Assembly (NCBI GenBank): GCA_014379595.1
Contig: JACMLM010000035.1
Location: 248,001 to 312,000 of the forward strand
Direction of reading: 5' to 3'
Source of the DNA: Anaerolineales bacterium
GTDB lineage: Bacteria > Chloroflexota > Anaerolineae > Anaerolineales > Villigracilaceae
Length of the DNA stretch: 64,000 nucleotides
Shown: one piece after another, positions 8,003 to 16,492 of the stretch
Numbering within the stretch: the first letter of the stretch is position 1
How the letters are laid out: each line of letters begins with the position of its first letter
Notes under the pieces: generated by a model
Database searches by the model: none
What the model was told of the DNA's origin: nothing
What the model saw: the letters and a program-made list of their open reading frames with translations, nothing else
Made by a program: the position numbers and the translations under genes

Positions 8003-8995
8003 ATGATGAACTTAAGTAAACTTCCTGCTGATTTCAAAGAAACCATACAGAATGTTTTTGGAGAAAAGGGAAAAGTGTTTTTAAACAACCTGCCTGATCT
8101 TGTTTACGAGGCATCCACACGCTGGGGATTGACGGATATTCAGCCTGTCTCGAATTTATCTTTTCATTTTGTGGCTTTTGCAAAACGTTCTTCGACTACG
8201 CCGCAAAATACACGCGGCTCCGCTCCCCCTTCGGGGACTTCGCAGGACGAAGATGTGATTCTCAAGATGGGAGTCGTCAACCCTGAATTGATCAGTGAAA
8301 TGACCGCCTTGAAATTATTCAATGGGAATGGCGCGTGTCGCTTACTTGAATGTGATGAGCAAAAAGGTTTTCTATTATTGGAGAGACTCAAGCCCGGAAA
8401 GATGCTCTCTGAATTGGAAGATGATGATGAACGCACGGATATTGCGGCAGATGTGATGCAGCGTATGGAGTCAGCCAGCTTGCTGGCGAATTTGCAGGAG
8501 CAAGCTCCTGCACTCCAGAATAAGTTTATGAAATTATCAGATTGGTTTGATGGGTTGAAAAGAATTCGTCCGCATTTTGATGATGGGACAGGACCATTTC
8601 CAAAGGAAATTTTGGAGCGAGTCGAATCGTTTTTACCTGAGTTATTCGCTGATAAAGACGTAAAACTTATGCACGGAGATTTTCATCACTTCAACATTCT
8701 TTTGTCAGAACGAGGCTGGCTCATCATTGACCCGAAGGGAGTCATTGGGCCGGTGGGGTACGAGGTGGGGCCGCTGATGCTAAATCCATGGGACAGCATT
8801 TCGGACGGAAGCCGCTTCAAGGTCCGCGCGGAGAGGCGGGTAAGTATCCTCTCGGAGAGATTAGGCTGGGAGCGTGAAAAGATCATTAACTGGTCAACTG
8901 CTCACGCTGTTTTATCCGCCTGGTGGAGCATTGAAGATGGAATGGATGCTGAATATTCCCTGAGTTGTGCACAAATATTTTCAGAGATTAAATAA
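8003..8995 (+). CDS. Aminoglycoside 6-phosphotransferase-like kinase (APH(6)/streptomycin kinase family)
   Basis: A 330-residue protein-kinase-like fold phosphotransferase. The catalytic loop LMHGDFHHFN has His224, Asp226 and Asn231; the metal-binding IIDPKG motif has Asp243. The pattern H-G-D-x-H-H-x-N followed by DPKG(x)GP(x)YE matches the APH(6)/hydroxyurea-induced family (Pfam APH_6_hur). Members phosphorylate streptomycin, but many genomic homologues have unknown small-molecule substrates, so resistance is not implied. Residues ~62-83 are a low-complexity insertion encoded by a palindromic repeat (8188-8253), lying before the VILKMG strand that should carry the ATP-binding lysine. There are two ATGs (8003 and 8006). 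There is no spaced ribosome site; TATAAT ends 6 nt upstream. The hairpin at 8996 follows the stop. Confidence 0.85.
   Translation: MMNLSKLPADFKETIQNVFGEKGKVFLNNLPDLVYEASTRWGLTDIQPVSNLSFHFVAFAKRSSTTPQNTRGSAPPSGTSQDEDVILKMGVVNPELISEMTALKLFNGNGACRLLECDEQKGFLLLERLKPGKMLSELEDDDERTDIAADVMQRMESASLLANLQEQAPALQNKFMKLSDWFDGLKRIRPHFDDGTGPFPKEILERVESFLPELFADKDVKLMHGDFHHFNILLSERGWLIIDPKGVIGPVGYEVGPLMLNPWDSISDGSRFKVRAERRVSILSERLGWEREKIINWSTAHAVLSAWWSIEDGMDAEYSLSCAQIFSEIK
8188..8253. repeat. Palindromic repeat inserted in frame in the kinase gene
   Basis: The ends TTCTTCG (8188-8194) and CGAAGA (8248-8253) are inverted. Between them are two small palindromic cores: GCGGCTCCGC and CCCCTTCGGGG. The stretch is Pro/Ser/Thr-coding, unlike the flanking protein, and sits where family members normally have a short beta-turn. 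The composition resembles the intergenic palindrome at 63296. Confidence 0.55.
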
Positions 8996-9020
8996 AACAC
9001 CCTCCAAATGGGAGGGTGTT
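8996..9020. terminator. Bidirectional hairpin terminator between convergent genes
   Basis: AACACCCTCC and GGGAGGGTGTT pair around an AAAT loop. It directly follows the kinase stop. Read on the minus strand it is followed by TTTTATTT and lies just downstream of the small membrane-protein gene. Confidence 0.8.
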
Positions 9021-9036
9021 ATTGAAATTAAAAAAA

Positions 9037-9195
9037 TTACAAGCCAAGAATGCTAAAAACAAATACACCCAAAGCCAGAACGCCAATGATCTTTTTGAAC
9101 AGATCTGAATTTAAAGCGGGGATAAAAACGGCCAAACCATACAATAGGAAGAACAACCAAATACACCAACTTGCAAGGGTTTCAGGCAATTGCAT
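9037..9195 (-). CDS. Small two-helix membrane protein (52 aa)
   Basis: An open frame too short for ordinary gene calling. It starts at ATG 9195 with a good GGAG ribosome site 7-8 nt upstream and ends with TAA at 9037, 17 nt before a terminator hairpin followed by T-rich DNA. The peptide begins MQLPETLASWCIW and has two hydrophobic segments (about 8-25 and 34-51) separated by a short polar loop (NSDLFKK). This is typical of small inner-membrane proteins of unknown role. Ribosome site, membrane topology and terminator together make it likely to be a real gene. A plus-strand open frame across the same DNA (9050-9250) lacks these supports. I do not recognise a family. Confidence 0.7.
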   Translation of the reverse strand: MQLPETLASWCIWLFFLLYGLAVFIPALNSDLFKKIIGVLALGVFVFSILGL

Positions 9196-9345
9196 TTCAA
9201 CGCTCCTCGGATATATAGTGCCGGCAGAATTACCAACTAGATTAAGATAACCCTGTGATAATTAAATATTGGCGGGCCTAACGACCTGCCTAAATAAGAT
9301 AACCCCGTTCCTAATGAAGGGTTGCGAACACTGCCCAAGCCTGAA

Positions 9346-9354
9346 TGGTACAAT
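9346..9354 (+). promoter_or_regulatory. Extended -10 immediately upstream of the ABC exporter gene
   Basis: TGGTACAAT is an extended -10 (TGnTACAAT) ending 6 nt before ATG 9361. There is no ribosome site, so a leaderless transcript is likely. The rest of 9196-9345 holds no gene; it contains several ATAACCC(T/C) words of unknown meaning. Confidence 0.5.
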
Positions 9355-9360
9355 TAATAA

Positions 9361-11124
9361 ATGGCTTCCATTTCCATTCCCGCAGAATTCACTTTACACC
9401 GTAAAAATTCCTATAACCGTACAACCGCCATCCGCTGGATCATTTCGCATGCGCGCCCATACACCTGGATCGTCGTGATGATCATTATCGGCGCAATAGG
9501 GAACGCAGCGCTGGCGGCCTATGTGCCGGCGTTAACAGGCAATGCCTTCAATGCAATGATCAAAATTCCAGCTGATACATCCGTGTTGCTGCCTCTTGCC
9601 ATCACGCTCGGTATATCGCAGATCATCCGCGGTGTGCTGCAATTGGGGCGCAACTTCGGTGCAGAGCTGATGGCGCAATTCATGGAACGCGATATTCGCG
9701 ATGAGTTGTACCTTTCATTGCTTGGCAAAAGCATGACCTTTCATAATTTACAGCCCGTGGGCGATACCATGGCACGTGCCACAAACGATGTACGCGAAGT
9801 GAACTTCATGTTCAACCCCGGCGTGAATCTTGTGGTGGGTTCGTTCATGTTCATCCTTATGCTGTTCTTTGCCGCGCCGCGTTATCATCCATCTCTGCTC
9901 CTCACTCCTGCCATTTTTACTGTCTTTTATTTCGTTGGGCTGGCGCGTTATCTAAAAACGCTTGCGCCGATCACAGATGAAGTCCGCGCCACCTTCGGCA
10001 AAATGAATACACATCTGTCCGAATCACTGGATGGTGTGGAGATCATGAAAGGCGCAGCGCAGGAAGATGCGGAAGTTGATCGGTTCGTCATAAACGCCCG
10101 ACGTGTACGTGATGCGTTTGTCCGCCAGGGTGATCTCGAGGGACGTTACATTGCCATGCTTTTACTCGGTACTGCCTATGCCGGTGGACTCGTCCATGCG
10201 TTACTGCTGTTCCGCGCCGGCACAATTGACCTCGGTTCTGTCATCGCATACTTCGGTCTGCTCCGCCTTTTGGAATTTCCAACCTTCACAGCTACCTGGG
10301 CCTATTCACAAATTTCGTCGGGACTTTCAAGCGCCCGCCGAATTCTAGAATTGATCAACCGCGAGTCACAGCTTGATCAAAACGCGGCCGGCCTGACCTC
10401 AGGCATGCGCGGCGAAATTGAATTTCGCGGCGTCTCATTTGCCTATCCTAATGGTGAATCTGTTATTGAGGATGTTTCCTTCAAAGTGAAACAGGGACAA
10501 ACCGTCGCCATCGTTGGGCAAACAGGTGCGGGAAAAACATCTCTAGCAAAATTGATCAATCGCACGTATGACACAACTGCAGGTCAGGTGTTGATCGACG
10601 GCGTGGATGTGCGCGAATGGAATCTCGCTTCATTACGTGAACAAATTTCCATAATCGAACAGGATATCTTTTTATTCTCCCGTTCTCTAAGTGACAACAT
10701 CGCTTTCGGCAAACCCGGCGCGACAAAAGAAGAGATCATTGCCGCATCGATTGCAGCACAGGCACATGACTTCATCCTTGAGTTTGACCAGACCTATGGA
10801 ACTGTTGTCGGTGAACGCGGTGTCACTCTCTCTGGCGGACAACGTCAGCGCATCGCTCTCGCTCGTGCGTTTCTCACTGATCCACGCATTCTCGTGCTTG
10901 ATGATTCCACATCTGCAATTGACTCGGCCACCGAAGATAAAATTCAGCGTGCCATTTCCAACGCCGCCCGTGGACGTACTACCTTTATCATTACGCATCG
11001 CCTGTCACAGATCCGCTGGGCAGATTTGATCATCGTTTTCCGTAAAGGCAAGATCGCCGCAATCGGCACACATGATGATCTAATGAAAACATCCGAAGCA
11101 TATTCAAGAATTTTTAGAGATTGA
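9361..11124 (+). CDS. Heterodimeric ABC exporter half, Walker-B-degenerate subunit
   Basis: A type IV (ABCB-like) exporter half of 587 residues: six-helix transmembrane domain (about 30-330) and an ATPase domain (about 350-587). Walker A GQTGAGKTS (386-394), signature LSGGQ (490-494), Walker B LVLDD (511-515) and His546 are present. The catalytic glutamate after Walker B is Asp515 instead, the hallmark of the non-catalytic site in exporters such as TM287/288 and BmrCD. Its partner at 11240 has the complementary defect. Substrates of such pairs are usually hydrophobic drugs, lipids or peptides; nothing here fixes it. The start follows from the adjacent extended -10 at 9346. Confidence 0.93.
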   Translation: MASISIPAEFTLHRKNSYNRTTAIRWIISHARPYTWIVVMIIIGAIGNAALAAYVPALTGNAFNAMIKIPADTSVLLPLAITLGISQIIRGVLQLGRNFGAELMAQFMERDIRDELYLSLLGKSMTFHNLQPVGDTMARATNDVREVNFMFNPGVNLVVGSFMFILMLFFAAPRYHPSLLLTPAIFTVFYFVGLARYLKTLAPITDEVRATFGKMNTHLSESLDGVEIMKGAAQEDAEVDRFVINARRVRDAFVRQGDLEGRYIAMLLLGTAYAGGLVHALLLFRAGTIDLGSVIAYFGLLRLLEFPTFTATWAYSQISSGLSSARRILELINRESQLDQNAAGLTSGMRGEIEFRGVSFAYPNGESVIEDVSFKVKQGQTVAIVGQTGAGKTSLAKLINRTYDTTAGQVLIDGVDVREWNLASLREQISIIEQDIFLFSRSLSDNIAFGKPGATKEEIIAASIAAQAHDFILEFDQTYGTVVGERGVTLSGGQRQRIALARAFLTDPRILVLDDSTSAIDSATEDKIQRAISNAARGRTTFIITHRLSQIRWADLIIVFRKGKIAAIGTHDDLMKTSEAYSRIFRD

Positions 11125-11130
11125 TATCTC

Positions 11131-11223
11131 GTCATTGCGAGGAGCGCACTTGGTCTTCGCGACGAAGCAATCCCAGCACCATAGGAGATTGCTTCGTCGG
11201 GCTAACGCCCTCCTCGCAATGAC
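11131..11223. repeat. MITE-like palindromic element (GTCATTGCGAGGAG ends)
   Basis: A 93-bp element with perfect 14-bp terminal inverted repeats, GTCATTGCGAGGAG (11131-11144) and CTCCTCGCAATGAC (11210-11223). Inner inverted arms are CGAAGCAATC / GATTGCTTCG. It sits between the two ABC exporter genes and carries no reading frame of its own. A diverged relative is at 46546-46634. Confidence 0.85.
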
Positions 11224-11239
11224 ATGACAATGAGGATTT

Positions 11240-13054
11240 ATGGGCTTCTTTGCCGGACTTAACGACGAAAAATACGACCGCCAATATACCGACCGTGAAC
11301 TCACGCGCCGTATGGTTGGCTTCTTCAATACACAAGTAAATCGACTGGTGCTCTCCACCATTATCATTATCATTCTGGCCTTTATTGGCGCGTCACTACC
11401 GGTTGTGGTCAGCCGCATGATCGATACACTCCGTGATCGACCGTCGCCGCAAGCGATCGCATCAGTGGGCCTCGCACTCATGGGTGTTGGAATCGGCTTA
11501 TGGGGATTGAACTGGGCAAGGCGTAGTCTGATCGTGCGCGCTGTGGGAGATGTAATTCTCGAGCTGCGTAAGCGTGCATTCCGCGCTGCCGTTGAACATG
11601 ATCTCTCGTTCTACGATCAATTCTCCTCAGGCAGAATCGTCTCACGCATCACATCTGATACGAATGATTTCGGCCAGCTCGTGGTCATCATCGCCGATGT
11701 TGCCTCACAAATGATCCAGGCTTTTATTCTCGGCGTGGTGCTTGTTCGCACTGAATTGCGCCTGTCATTATTATTATTTGCTTTCATGCCAATTATCTTT
11801 GGTGTTGCAGCAGGCTTTCGCACCCTGGCGCGTATCGTAACCAAACGCGGCATGAAAGCCATGGCAGATGTCAACGCAGCAATCAAGGAAACCATCAGCG
11901 GCATTTCAATTGCGAAGAATTTTCGTCAGGAAGAAAGCATCTTCAAATCATTTGACGAATCGAATCAACAGTCCTATCAAGTTAACATACGGCGCGGGTT
12001 TGTATTATCGCTTGTCTTCCCGACACTCAATGCACTCTCAGGTGTTTTTGTTGGCTTGTTGATCTATGCGGGCGGTTTGAGTGCAGAGAAAGGTCTTGTG
12101 ACTATCGGCGCATGGTATCTCTTTATCATGAGTCTTGATCAATTCTTTTTCCCCATCTTAAACCTTACTTCCTTTTGGGCACAAATTCAGGGCGGCTTAT
12201 CCGCTGCGGAACGCGTTTTTGCATTGATCGATGCAGACCCGAATGTGATCCAAAAAGAAAAGCAGGATGTGCCGGGACTCAAAGGTGAGATCAAATTTGA
12301 GAATTTCGATTTCAGTTATTCGGATAAAGAACCGATCCTGCGTAACTTCAACCTGCTCATACAACCCGGAGAAACTCTGGCTTTAGTCGGGCACACGGGC
12401 GCAGGGAAATCGTCCATTGCCAAATTGATCGCTCGCTTTTATGAATATCAACATGGGAATTTATCCATAGATGGGCGTGACATCCGCACATTTGATCTTG
12501 CGCAATATCGTCGTCAATTGGGTATCGTCTCACAAGTCCCATTTCTATTTTCAGGTTCTGTGATCGATAATATCCGTTATGCTGCACCCGGAGTTCCTGA
12601 AGAGGAAATGCTCAAACTCGCCAAAAAGATCGGCGATGGTGAGTGGCTTGAAACTCTGCCTGAAGGCCTGCATACAGAAGTAGGCGAACGCGGGAACAGA
12701 CTCTCCATGGGTCAGCGTCAACTTGTGGCACTGATGCGTGTGCTCGTGCAAAAACCTGCCATCTTTATTTTGGATGAAGCCACCGCCAGCATTGACCCGT
12801 TCACTGAATGGCAAATTCAACAGGCATTAAATCTCATTTTGAAAAACACAACCAGTATTCTGATCGCGCACCGTCTATCCACCGTCAAAGCTGCGGATAG
12901 GATCGTTGTCATGCAAAAGGGCTCTATTATTGAAGAAGGCAACCATGATGGACTCTTAAATCAAAAAGGACATTATGCCGAGTTATACAATACATATTTT
13001 AGGCATCAAAGCCTTTCTTATATTGAGCAAGTGAAAGAGATGGTTGGAAAATAA
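11240..13054 (+). CDS. Heterodimeric ABC exporter half, signature-degenerate subunit
   Basis: A 604-residue ABC exporter half with an N-terminal six-helix domain (about 35-320) and C-terminal ATPase. Walker A GHTGAGKSS (384-392) and Walker B ILDE with catalytic Glu513 are intact, but the signature is LSMGQ (488-492), with Met replacing Gly490. In heterodimers this signature faces the Walker A/B of the partner, here the subunit with Asp515, so both defects fall in one site and the other site stays canonical. The ribosome site GAGGAT lies just before ATG 11240. The genes are separated by a palindromic element but remain co-directional. The strong terminator at 13061 ends the unit. Confidence 0.93.
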   Translation: MGFFAGLNDEKYDRQYTDRELTRRMVGFFNTQVNRLVLSTIIIIILAFIGASLPVVVSRMIDTLRDRPSPQAIASVGLALMGVGIGLWGLNWARRSLIVRAVGDVILELRKRAFRAAVEHDLSFYDQFSSGRIVSRITSDTNDFGQLVVIIADVASQMIQAFILGVVLVRTELRLSLLLFAFMPIIFGVAAGFRTLARIVTKRGMKAMADVNAAIKETISGISIAKNFRQEESIFKSFDESNQQSYQVNIRRGFVLSLVFPTLNALSGVFVGLLIYAGGLSAEKGLVTIGAWYLFIMSLDQFFFPILNLTSFWAQIQGGLSAAERVFALIDADPNVIQKEKQDVPGLKGEIKFENFDFSYSDKEPILRNFNLLIQPGETLALVGHTGAGKSSIAKLIARFYEYQHGNLSIDGRDIRTFDLAQYRRQLGIVSQVPFLFSGSVIDNIRYAAPGVPEEEMLKLAKKIGDGEWLETLPEGLHTEVGERGNRLSMGQRQLVALMRVLVQKPAIFILDEATASIDPFTEWQIQQALNLILKNTTSILIAHRLSTVKAADRIVVMQKGSIIEEGNHDGLLNQKGHYAELYNTYFRHQSLSYIEQVKEMVGK

Positions 13055-13060
13055 GCGATA

Positions 13061-13095
13061 AAAAATCCCGATGAATTTTATTCATCGGGATTTTT
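13061..13095. terminator. Strong bidirectional terminator
   Basis: A perfect 15-bp stem (AAAAATCCCGATGAA with TTCATCGGGATTTTT) around a TTTTA loop. It gives a U-run in both directions and separates the convergent ABC exporter and potassium-uptake operons. Confidence 0.92.
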
Positions 13096-13100
13096 ATTAG

Positions 13101-13781
13101 TTACAAAATTGAACGATCTGGTGGTTCAAGCAGGGTAGCCAGTTTCTTGGCACCTTCGTCATCTGTCACTGCCAGCACCTCGTCACCTTCTTTAAGTGAC
13201 ATCGTACCACGTGGCAGTGTGATATGCCCGTCACGGATGATGGCGGCAATCACACATTGATCAGGCAAGCCAAGGTCTTTGAGTTGAACACCCACAGCTT
13301 TTGCACCCGGCGGAACTTTCTCCTCAACCACTGAATAACGTCCACGGCGAAGCTTGAGCAAGGTCATCATATCGCCAAGTGACATTTCCTCCTGAATGAG
13401 GTGTGCCATTACGTCAGCTTGATTAATCGTCTCATCTACATGGAAGTTTTTATCGAACAACCACGCATTGCGAGGGTTATTGATACGTGCAATCGTGCGC
13501 TTTACTTTGAACATGGTCCGCGCCAGATAGCACAACACCAGGTTGGCCGCATCATCATTTGTGCAAGCCACGATCACGTTTGCCTTATCCAAACCAGCCA
13601 GTTTCAACACACTTGGGTCTGTGGCAATCCCTTCGTAGATCACTTCGGTTGGAAGTTCATGATGAAGAAGCCCAAGCAGGTCACGCCGATGCTCCACCAG
13701 GCGCACCTCATAATTTTGTGCGATCAATTGAGTAGCAAGTTGGGCGCCGGTTCTCCCGCCGCCAGCTATGAACACAAACAT
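13101..13781 (-). CDS. TrkA/RCK-type potassium regulator (second of pair)
   Basis: A 226-residue protein with an N-terminal Rossmann RCK_N domain (GGGRTG near residue 7-12, acidic strand end VEH) and a C-terminal RCK_C domain (about 140-220; LKEGDEVLAVT). Family members bind NAD(H), ATP/ADP or, in RCK_C, cyclic di-AMP, and gate potassium transporters from the cytoplasm. Start M at 13781 is chosen because GGAGG sits 6 nt upstream; a start 7 codons earlier would overlap the previous gene. It starts 1 nt after that gene's stop. The coupling of two RCK genes and a KimA-like permease suggests both are cytoplasmic regulators of the same transporter. Confidence 0.9.
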   Translation of the reverse strand: MFVFIAGGGRTGAQLATQLIAQNYEVRLVEHRRDLLGLLHHELPTEVIYEGIATDPSVLKLAGLDKANVIVACTNDDAANLVLCYLARTMFKVKRTIARINNPRNAWLFDKNFHVDETINQADVMAHLIQEEMSLGDMMTLLKLRRGRYSVVEEKVPPGAKAVGVQLKDLGLPDQCVIAAIIRDGHITLPRGTMSLKEGDEVLAVTDDEGAKKLATLLEPPDRSIL

Positions 13782-13782
13782 A

Positions 13783-14448
13783 TTAAGCCTCCGTTCCTTC
13801 ATGCAAGTGTGAACGCAAAGCTGTTACACCTTCCAATGTAGCACTTACAGTAAGAATATCGCCGCTTTGTAGTTTTGCTGCGGGGGATGGCAATTCTGCG
13901 CGGCCTGCACGTGTGAGCGCGGCAACTACAATCCCATTGCAACCACTCATAAGATCGGAAATGGCACTCCCATCCCATTTTGCAGGAATAAACATTTCAT
14001 ATAGTTCCACCTCACCGTTTCCAGCAGAGAAGACTGCACGGAAAGACGGGTCAATAAGAAGTTCCTGCAAACGCTCTGCACCCCAGGCCGTGGAACTGAC
14101 GATCTGCAGTCCAAAGGACTCGAGCATATCGCGCATGGCAGGGTCATAATTGCGGACCAGCACTTGTTTCACTTGCGGATAATGTGCGCGAACCGCATGA
14201 CCAATAACCGCATTCATTGTGTCTGAATTGGTTACAACGGCAATGCCGTCGGCTTTGTCCATGCCGGCACGCTCAAATGTATCAGCTGAAAGCGCTTCCC
14301 CTTCAACGGTGCGCCCACGAAAGTCTGAATGGATGCGGTTGAAGGAATTCTGGTTGTTATCTACAACAACCACCTGATGCCCATTTTTGAATAGTCGGAA
14401 GGCGAGCTCTGCTCCAACCCTTCCACATCCTACAACAATAAAATTCAT
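13783..14448 (-). CDS. TrkA/RCK-type potassium regulator (first of pair)
   Basis: A 221-residue RCK_N plus RCK_C protein. The nucleotide-binding glycine motif GCGRVG (7-12), the acidic VVVVDNN strand end and the C-terminal LQSGDILTVSAT are typical TrkA features. The AAGGAG ribosome site lies 8 nt before ATG 14448, 12 nt after the permease stop. It is similar in plan but clearly diverged from its neighbour, so this is an old duplication or a functional heteromer. Which ligand it senses is not visible. Confidence 0.9.
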   Translation of the reverse strand: MNFIVVGCGRVGAELAFRLFKNGHQVVVVDNNQNSFNRIHSDFRGRTVEGEALSADTFERAGMDKADGIAVVTNSDTMNAVIGHAVRAHYPQVKQVLVRNYDPAMRDMLESFGLQIVSSTAWGAERLQELLIDPSFRAVFSAGNGEVELYEMFIPAKWDGSAISDLMSGCNGIVVAALTRAGRAELPSPAAKLQSGDILTVSATLEGVTALRSHLHEGTEA

Positions 14449-14460
14449 ATCAATAACTCC

Positions 14461-16428
14461 TTAATGTTCGTGATGTTCATGTACATGATAGGGTACATTG
14501 GTAATCACGATGCCATGCTGATGTTTAAGTTGGTCGCGAAGAATATTGGCAGTGTTGGTATGCAGCGTGCCGCTCAAACGATTTTCTGAAACAAATTCAG
14601 GCACCACAATGGTGATCGTTTCACCAGGCTGACGCTGCTTCGCAACTCCGGCAATGTATCCCAATAAAGGTTCAACGAAGAGGCGATAGGGAGAATCCAA
14701 CATAACCAGACGCACTCCTTCGCCCCACTTTTCCCATTTCTGACGGACTCTTTCAGCATCTACCGGCTCAATCACAACATGAACAGCCGTTACATCGTCA
14801 GACAGCATGCGCGCATAACGAAGTGCTGCCAATGTACCTTGATGCACTCCGCTGACAGGCATAATGACCCGATGACGGATGGTTTGGGGGGGGATGATAC
14901 CGAAATTATCAAGGGACAATTTTTTGGCAAGATTGTTATAGTGACGATGGATCAACCAAAGGATCGCAACCAGAACGGGAATAAGCACCAATACAATATA
15001 CGCACCATCATTGAATTTTGTCACAGCAAAGACCAATATGACAATCGCAGTACAGAGGGCACCGAAACCATTTGTAACCATTTTCAATTTCCAGAGCGGG
15101 TCAAAGCGCAGGGTTGAACCACGTTCAGTGATTTCCTCACCGGGCTTAAGACGCCCGGACTTTCTCCAGCGCAACGCCATTCCAAATTGAGAAAAAGTAA
15201 ATGAAAGGAACACACCAATTGCATATAACGGAATAAGACGTGTGACACTAGCTTGAAAGATCACGATCAAGATAGAGGCAATGATCGCGAGAGCCACAAT
15301 GCCGCGAGAGTAAACGAGGCGGCTACCGCGATATGTCAACTGACGCGGTAAAAATCCATCTTTTGCTATAAGAGCGCTTAAGCGGGGAAAACCTGCAAAG
15401 GCCGTGTTGGCAGCCAGGAGCAAAATAACGGTAGTCGCCAGAATGGAAGCAATATAAAGGAAACCCTGACCGTTAAATACTGTACGTACCAATTGCGAAA
15501 TAACTGTTTCAAACTCTGATGGCACAGCATCAATTTGAACGGTAAGAAAAGATATTCCCAAAAATAGAGTCGCTAAAATAACAGCCATCCAGACCAGGGT
15601 AATCCCTGCATTTTTACTACGCGGTTCTTTGAACGCGGTAATACCATTTGAGATCGCTTCAATTCCCGTTAGAGCAGCAGTACCGCTGGAAAATGCATGC
15701 AGGAGCAAAAATGGAGTTAAGACTGCCAGTACTCCATGTGTCTCAATAAGCTCAGGCGGGTCAATCACAACGCCAAGAGATCCGCTGAAATATTTCACCA
15801 ATCCCACTATTATCGCAAAGATCATGATAATAATAAAGAAAAAACTGGGAATAGCAATCGCCGCACCAGATTCCTTCACGCCGCGTAAATTGATCACTGT
15901 AATCAACATCACAGCCACAACCGCAATATATACGCGATACTCATAAGCTTCTGGAAAAGCTGAGATGATCTGCGCCACCCCTGAAGAAATGGATACAGAA
16001 ACAGTAAGAATGTAATCCATTAAGAGTGACGATGCCGCGACCAGTGCGGACACTTCTCCTATATTGTCACGAGCTACAATATAAGCGCCGCCGCCATCAG
16101 GATAGGCATGAATGATCTGCTCATAAGAGATGGAAACAATTGCAAGCAGAAAAACAATTGCAATAGAGATCGGGAATACGTACCCAAAAGCCTGAGTCCC
16201 TGCTAATGCCAAAATCACCAAAATTTCCTGGGTGGCATAAGCATTCGATGAGAGAGCATCGGAAGCGAATACGGCGAGGCCAACCTTTTTACTGATTGTC
16301 TCATGCGCGGCATCCGCTGTGGATAAAGGCCGCCCAATAAACCAGGAACGCCAGGTTTTTGGAGGCTTGTAATCTGTTGTACGTTCGATAATGGATGTTG
16401 TTTGCGAATTATTTTCGTGGTTATTCAT
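14461..16428 (-). CDS. KimA-like potassium importer (APC superfamily)
   Basis: A 655-residue membrane protein with about twelve transmembrane segments (about 45-480) and a cytoplasmic C-terminal domain of about 170 residues. The N-terminus (FIGRPLSTADAAHE, then VGLAVFASDALSSNAYATQE) follows the pattern of Bacillus KimA (YdaO), a high-affinity K+/H+ symporter of the KUP group within APC. In KimA the C-terminal domain controls activity and binds cyclic di-AMP. Here that domain resembles a universal-stress-protein fold (RHRVIMPVSGVHQG). The two TrkA/RCK genes that follow in one operon strongly support potassium transport over amino-acid transport. No clear ribosome site precedes the ATG. The promoter and 5' hairpin are at 16461-16492. 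Confidence 0.82.
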   Translation of the reverse strand: MNNHENNSQTTSIIERTTDYKPPKTWRSWFIGRPLSTADAAHETISKKVGLAVFASDALSSNAYATQEILVILALAGTQAFGYVFPISIAIVFLLAIVSISYEQIIHAYPDGGGAYIVARDNIGEVSALVAASSLLMDYILTVSVSISSGVAQIISAFPEAYEYRVYIAVVAVMLITVINLRGVKESGAAIAIPSFFFIIIMIFAIIVGLVKYFSGSLGVVIDPPELIETHGVLAVLTPFLLLHAFSSGTAALTGIEAISNGITAFKEPRSKNAGITLVWMAVILATLFLGISFLTVQIDAVPSEFETVISQLVRTVFNGQGFLYIASILATTVILLLAANTAFAGFPRLSALIAKDGFLPRQLTYRGSRLVYSRGIVALAIIASILIVIFQASVTRLIPLYAIGVFLSFTFSQFGMALRWRKSGRLKPGEEITERGSTLRFDPLWKLKMVTNGFGALCTAIVILVFAVTKFNDGAYIVLVLIPVLVAILWLIHRHYNNLAKKLSLDNFGIIPPQTIRHRVIMPVSGVHQGTLAALRYARMLSDDVTAVHVVIEPVDAERVRQKWEKWGEGVRLVMLDSPYRLFVEPLLGYIAGVAKQRQPGETITIVVPEFVSENRLSGTLHTNTANILRDQLKHQHGIVITNVPYHVHEHHEH

Positions 16429-16460
16429 AAAGACCAGCTATGGACTAAATTTATGCCCTG

Positions 16461-16492
16461 CACCTTATGCTTGAGCACAAGGCGTGATTATA
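16461..16492 (-). promoter_or_regulatory. kimA-like promoter with 5'-terminal hairpin
   Basis: TATAAT (minus strand, 16492-16487) is followed at the expected transcript start by a 10-bp hairpin (16461-16484; arms CGCCTTGTGC and GCATAAGGTG with two G-U pairs, 4-nt loop). The 78-nt gap is too short for a ydaO-type cyclic di-AMP riboswitch. Confidence 0.45.

Noticed and set aside
9050-9250. 66-codon plus-strand frame
   Set aside because: Opposite the better supported 52-residue membrane-protein gene; basic, low-complexity product without ribosome site.
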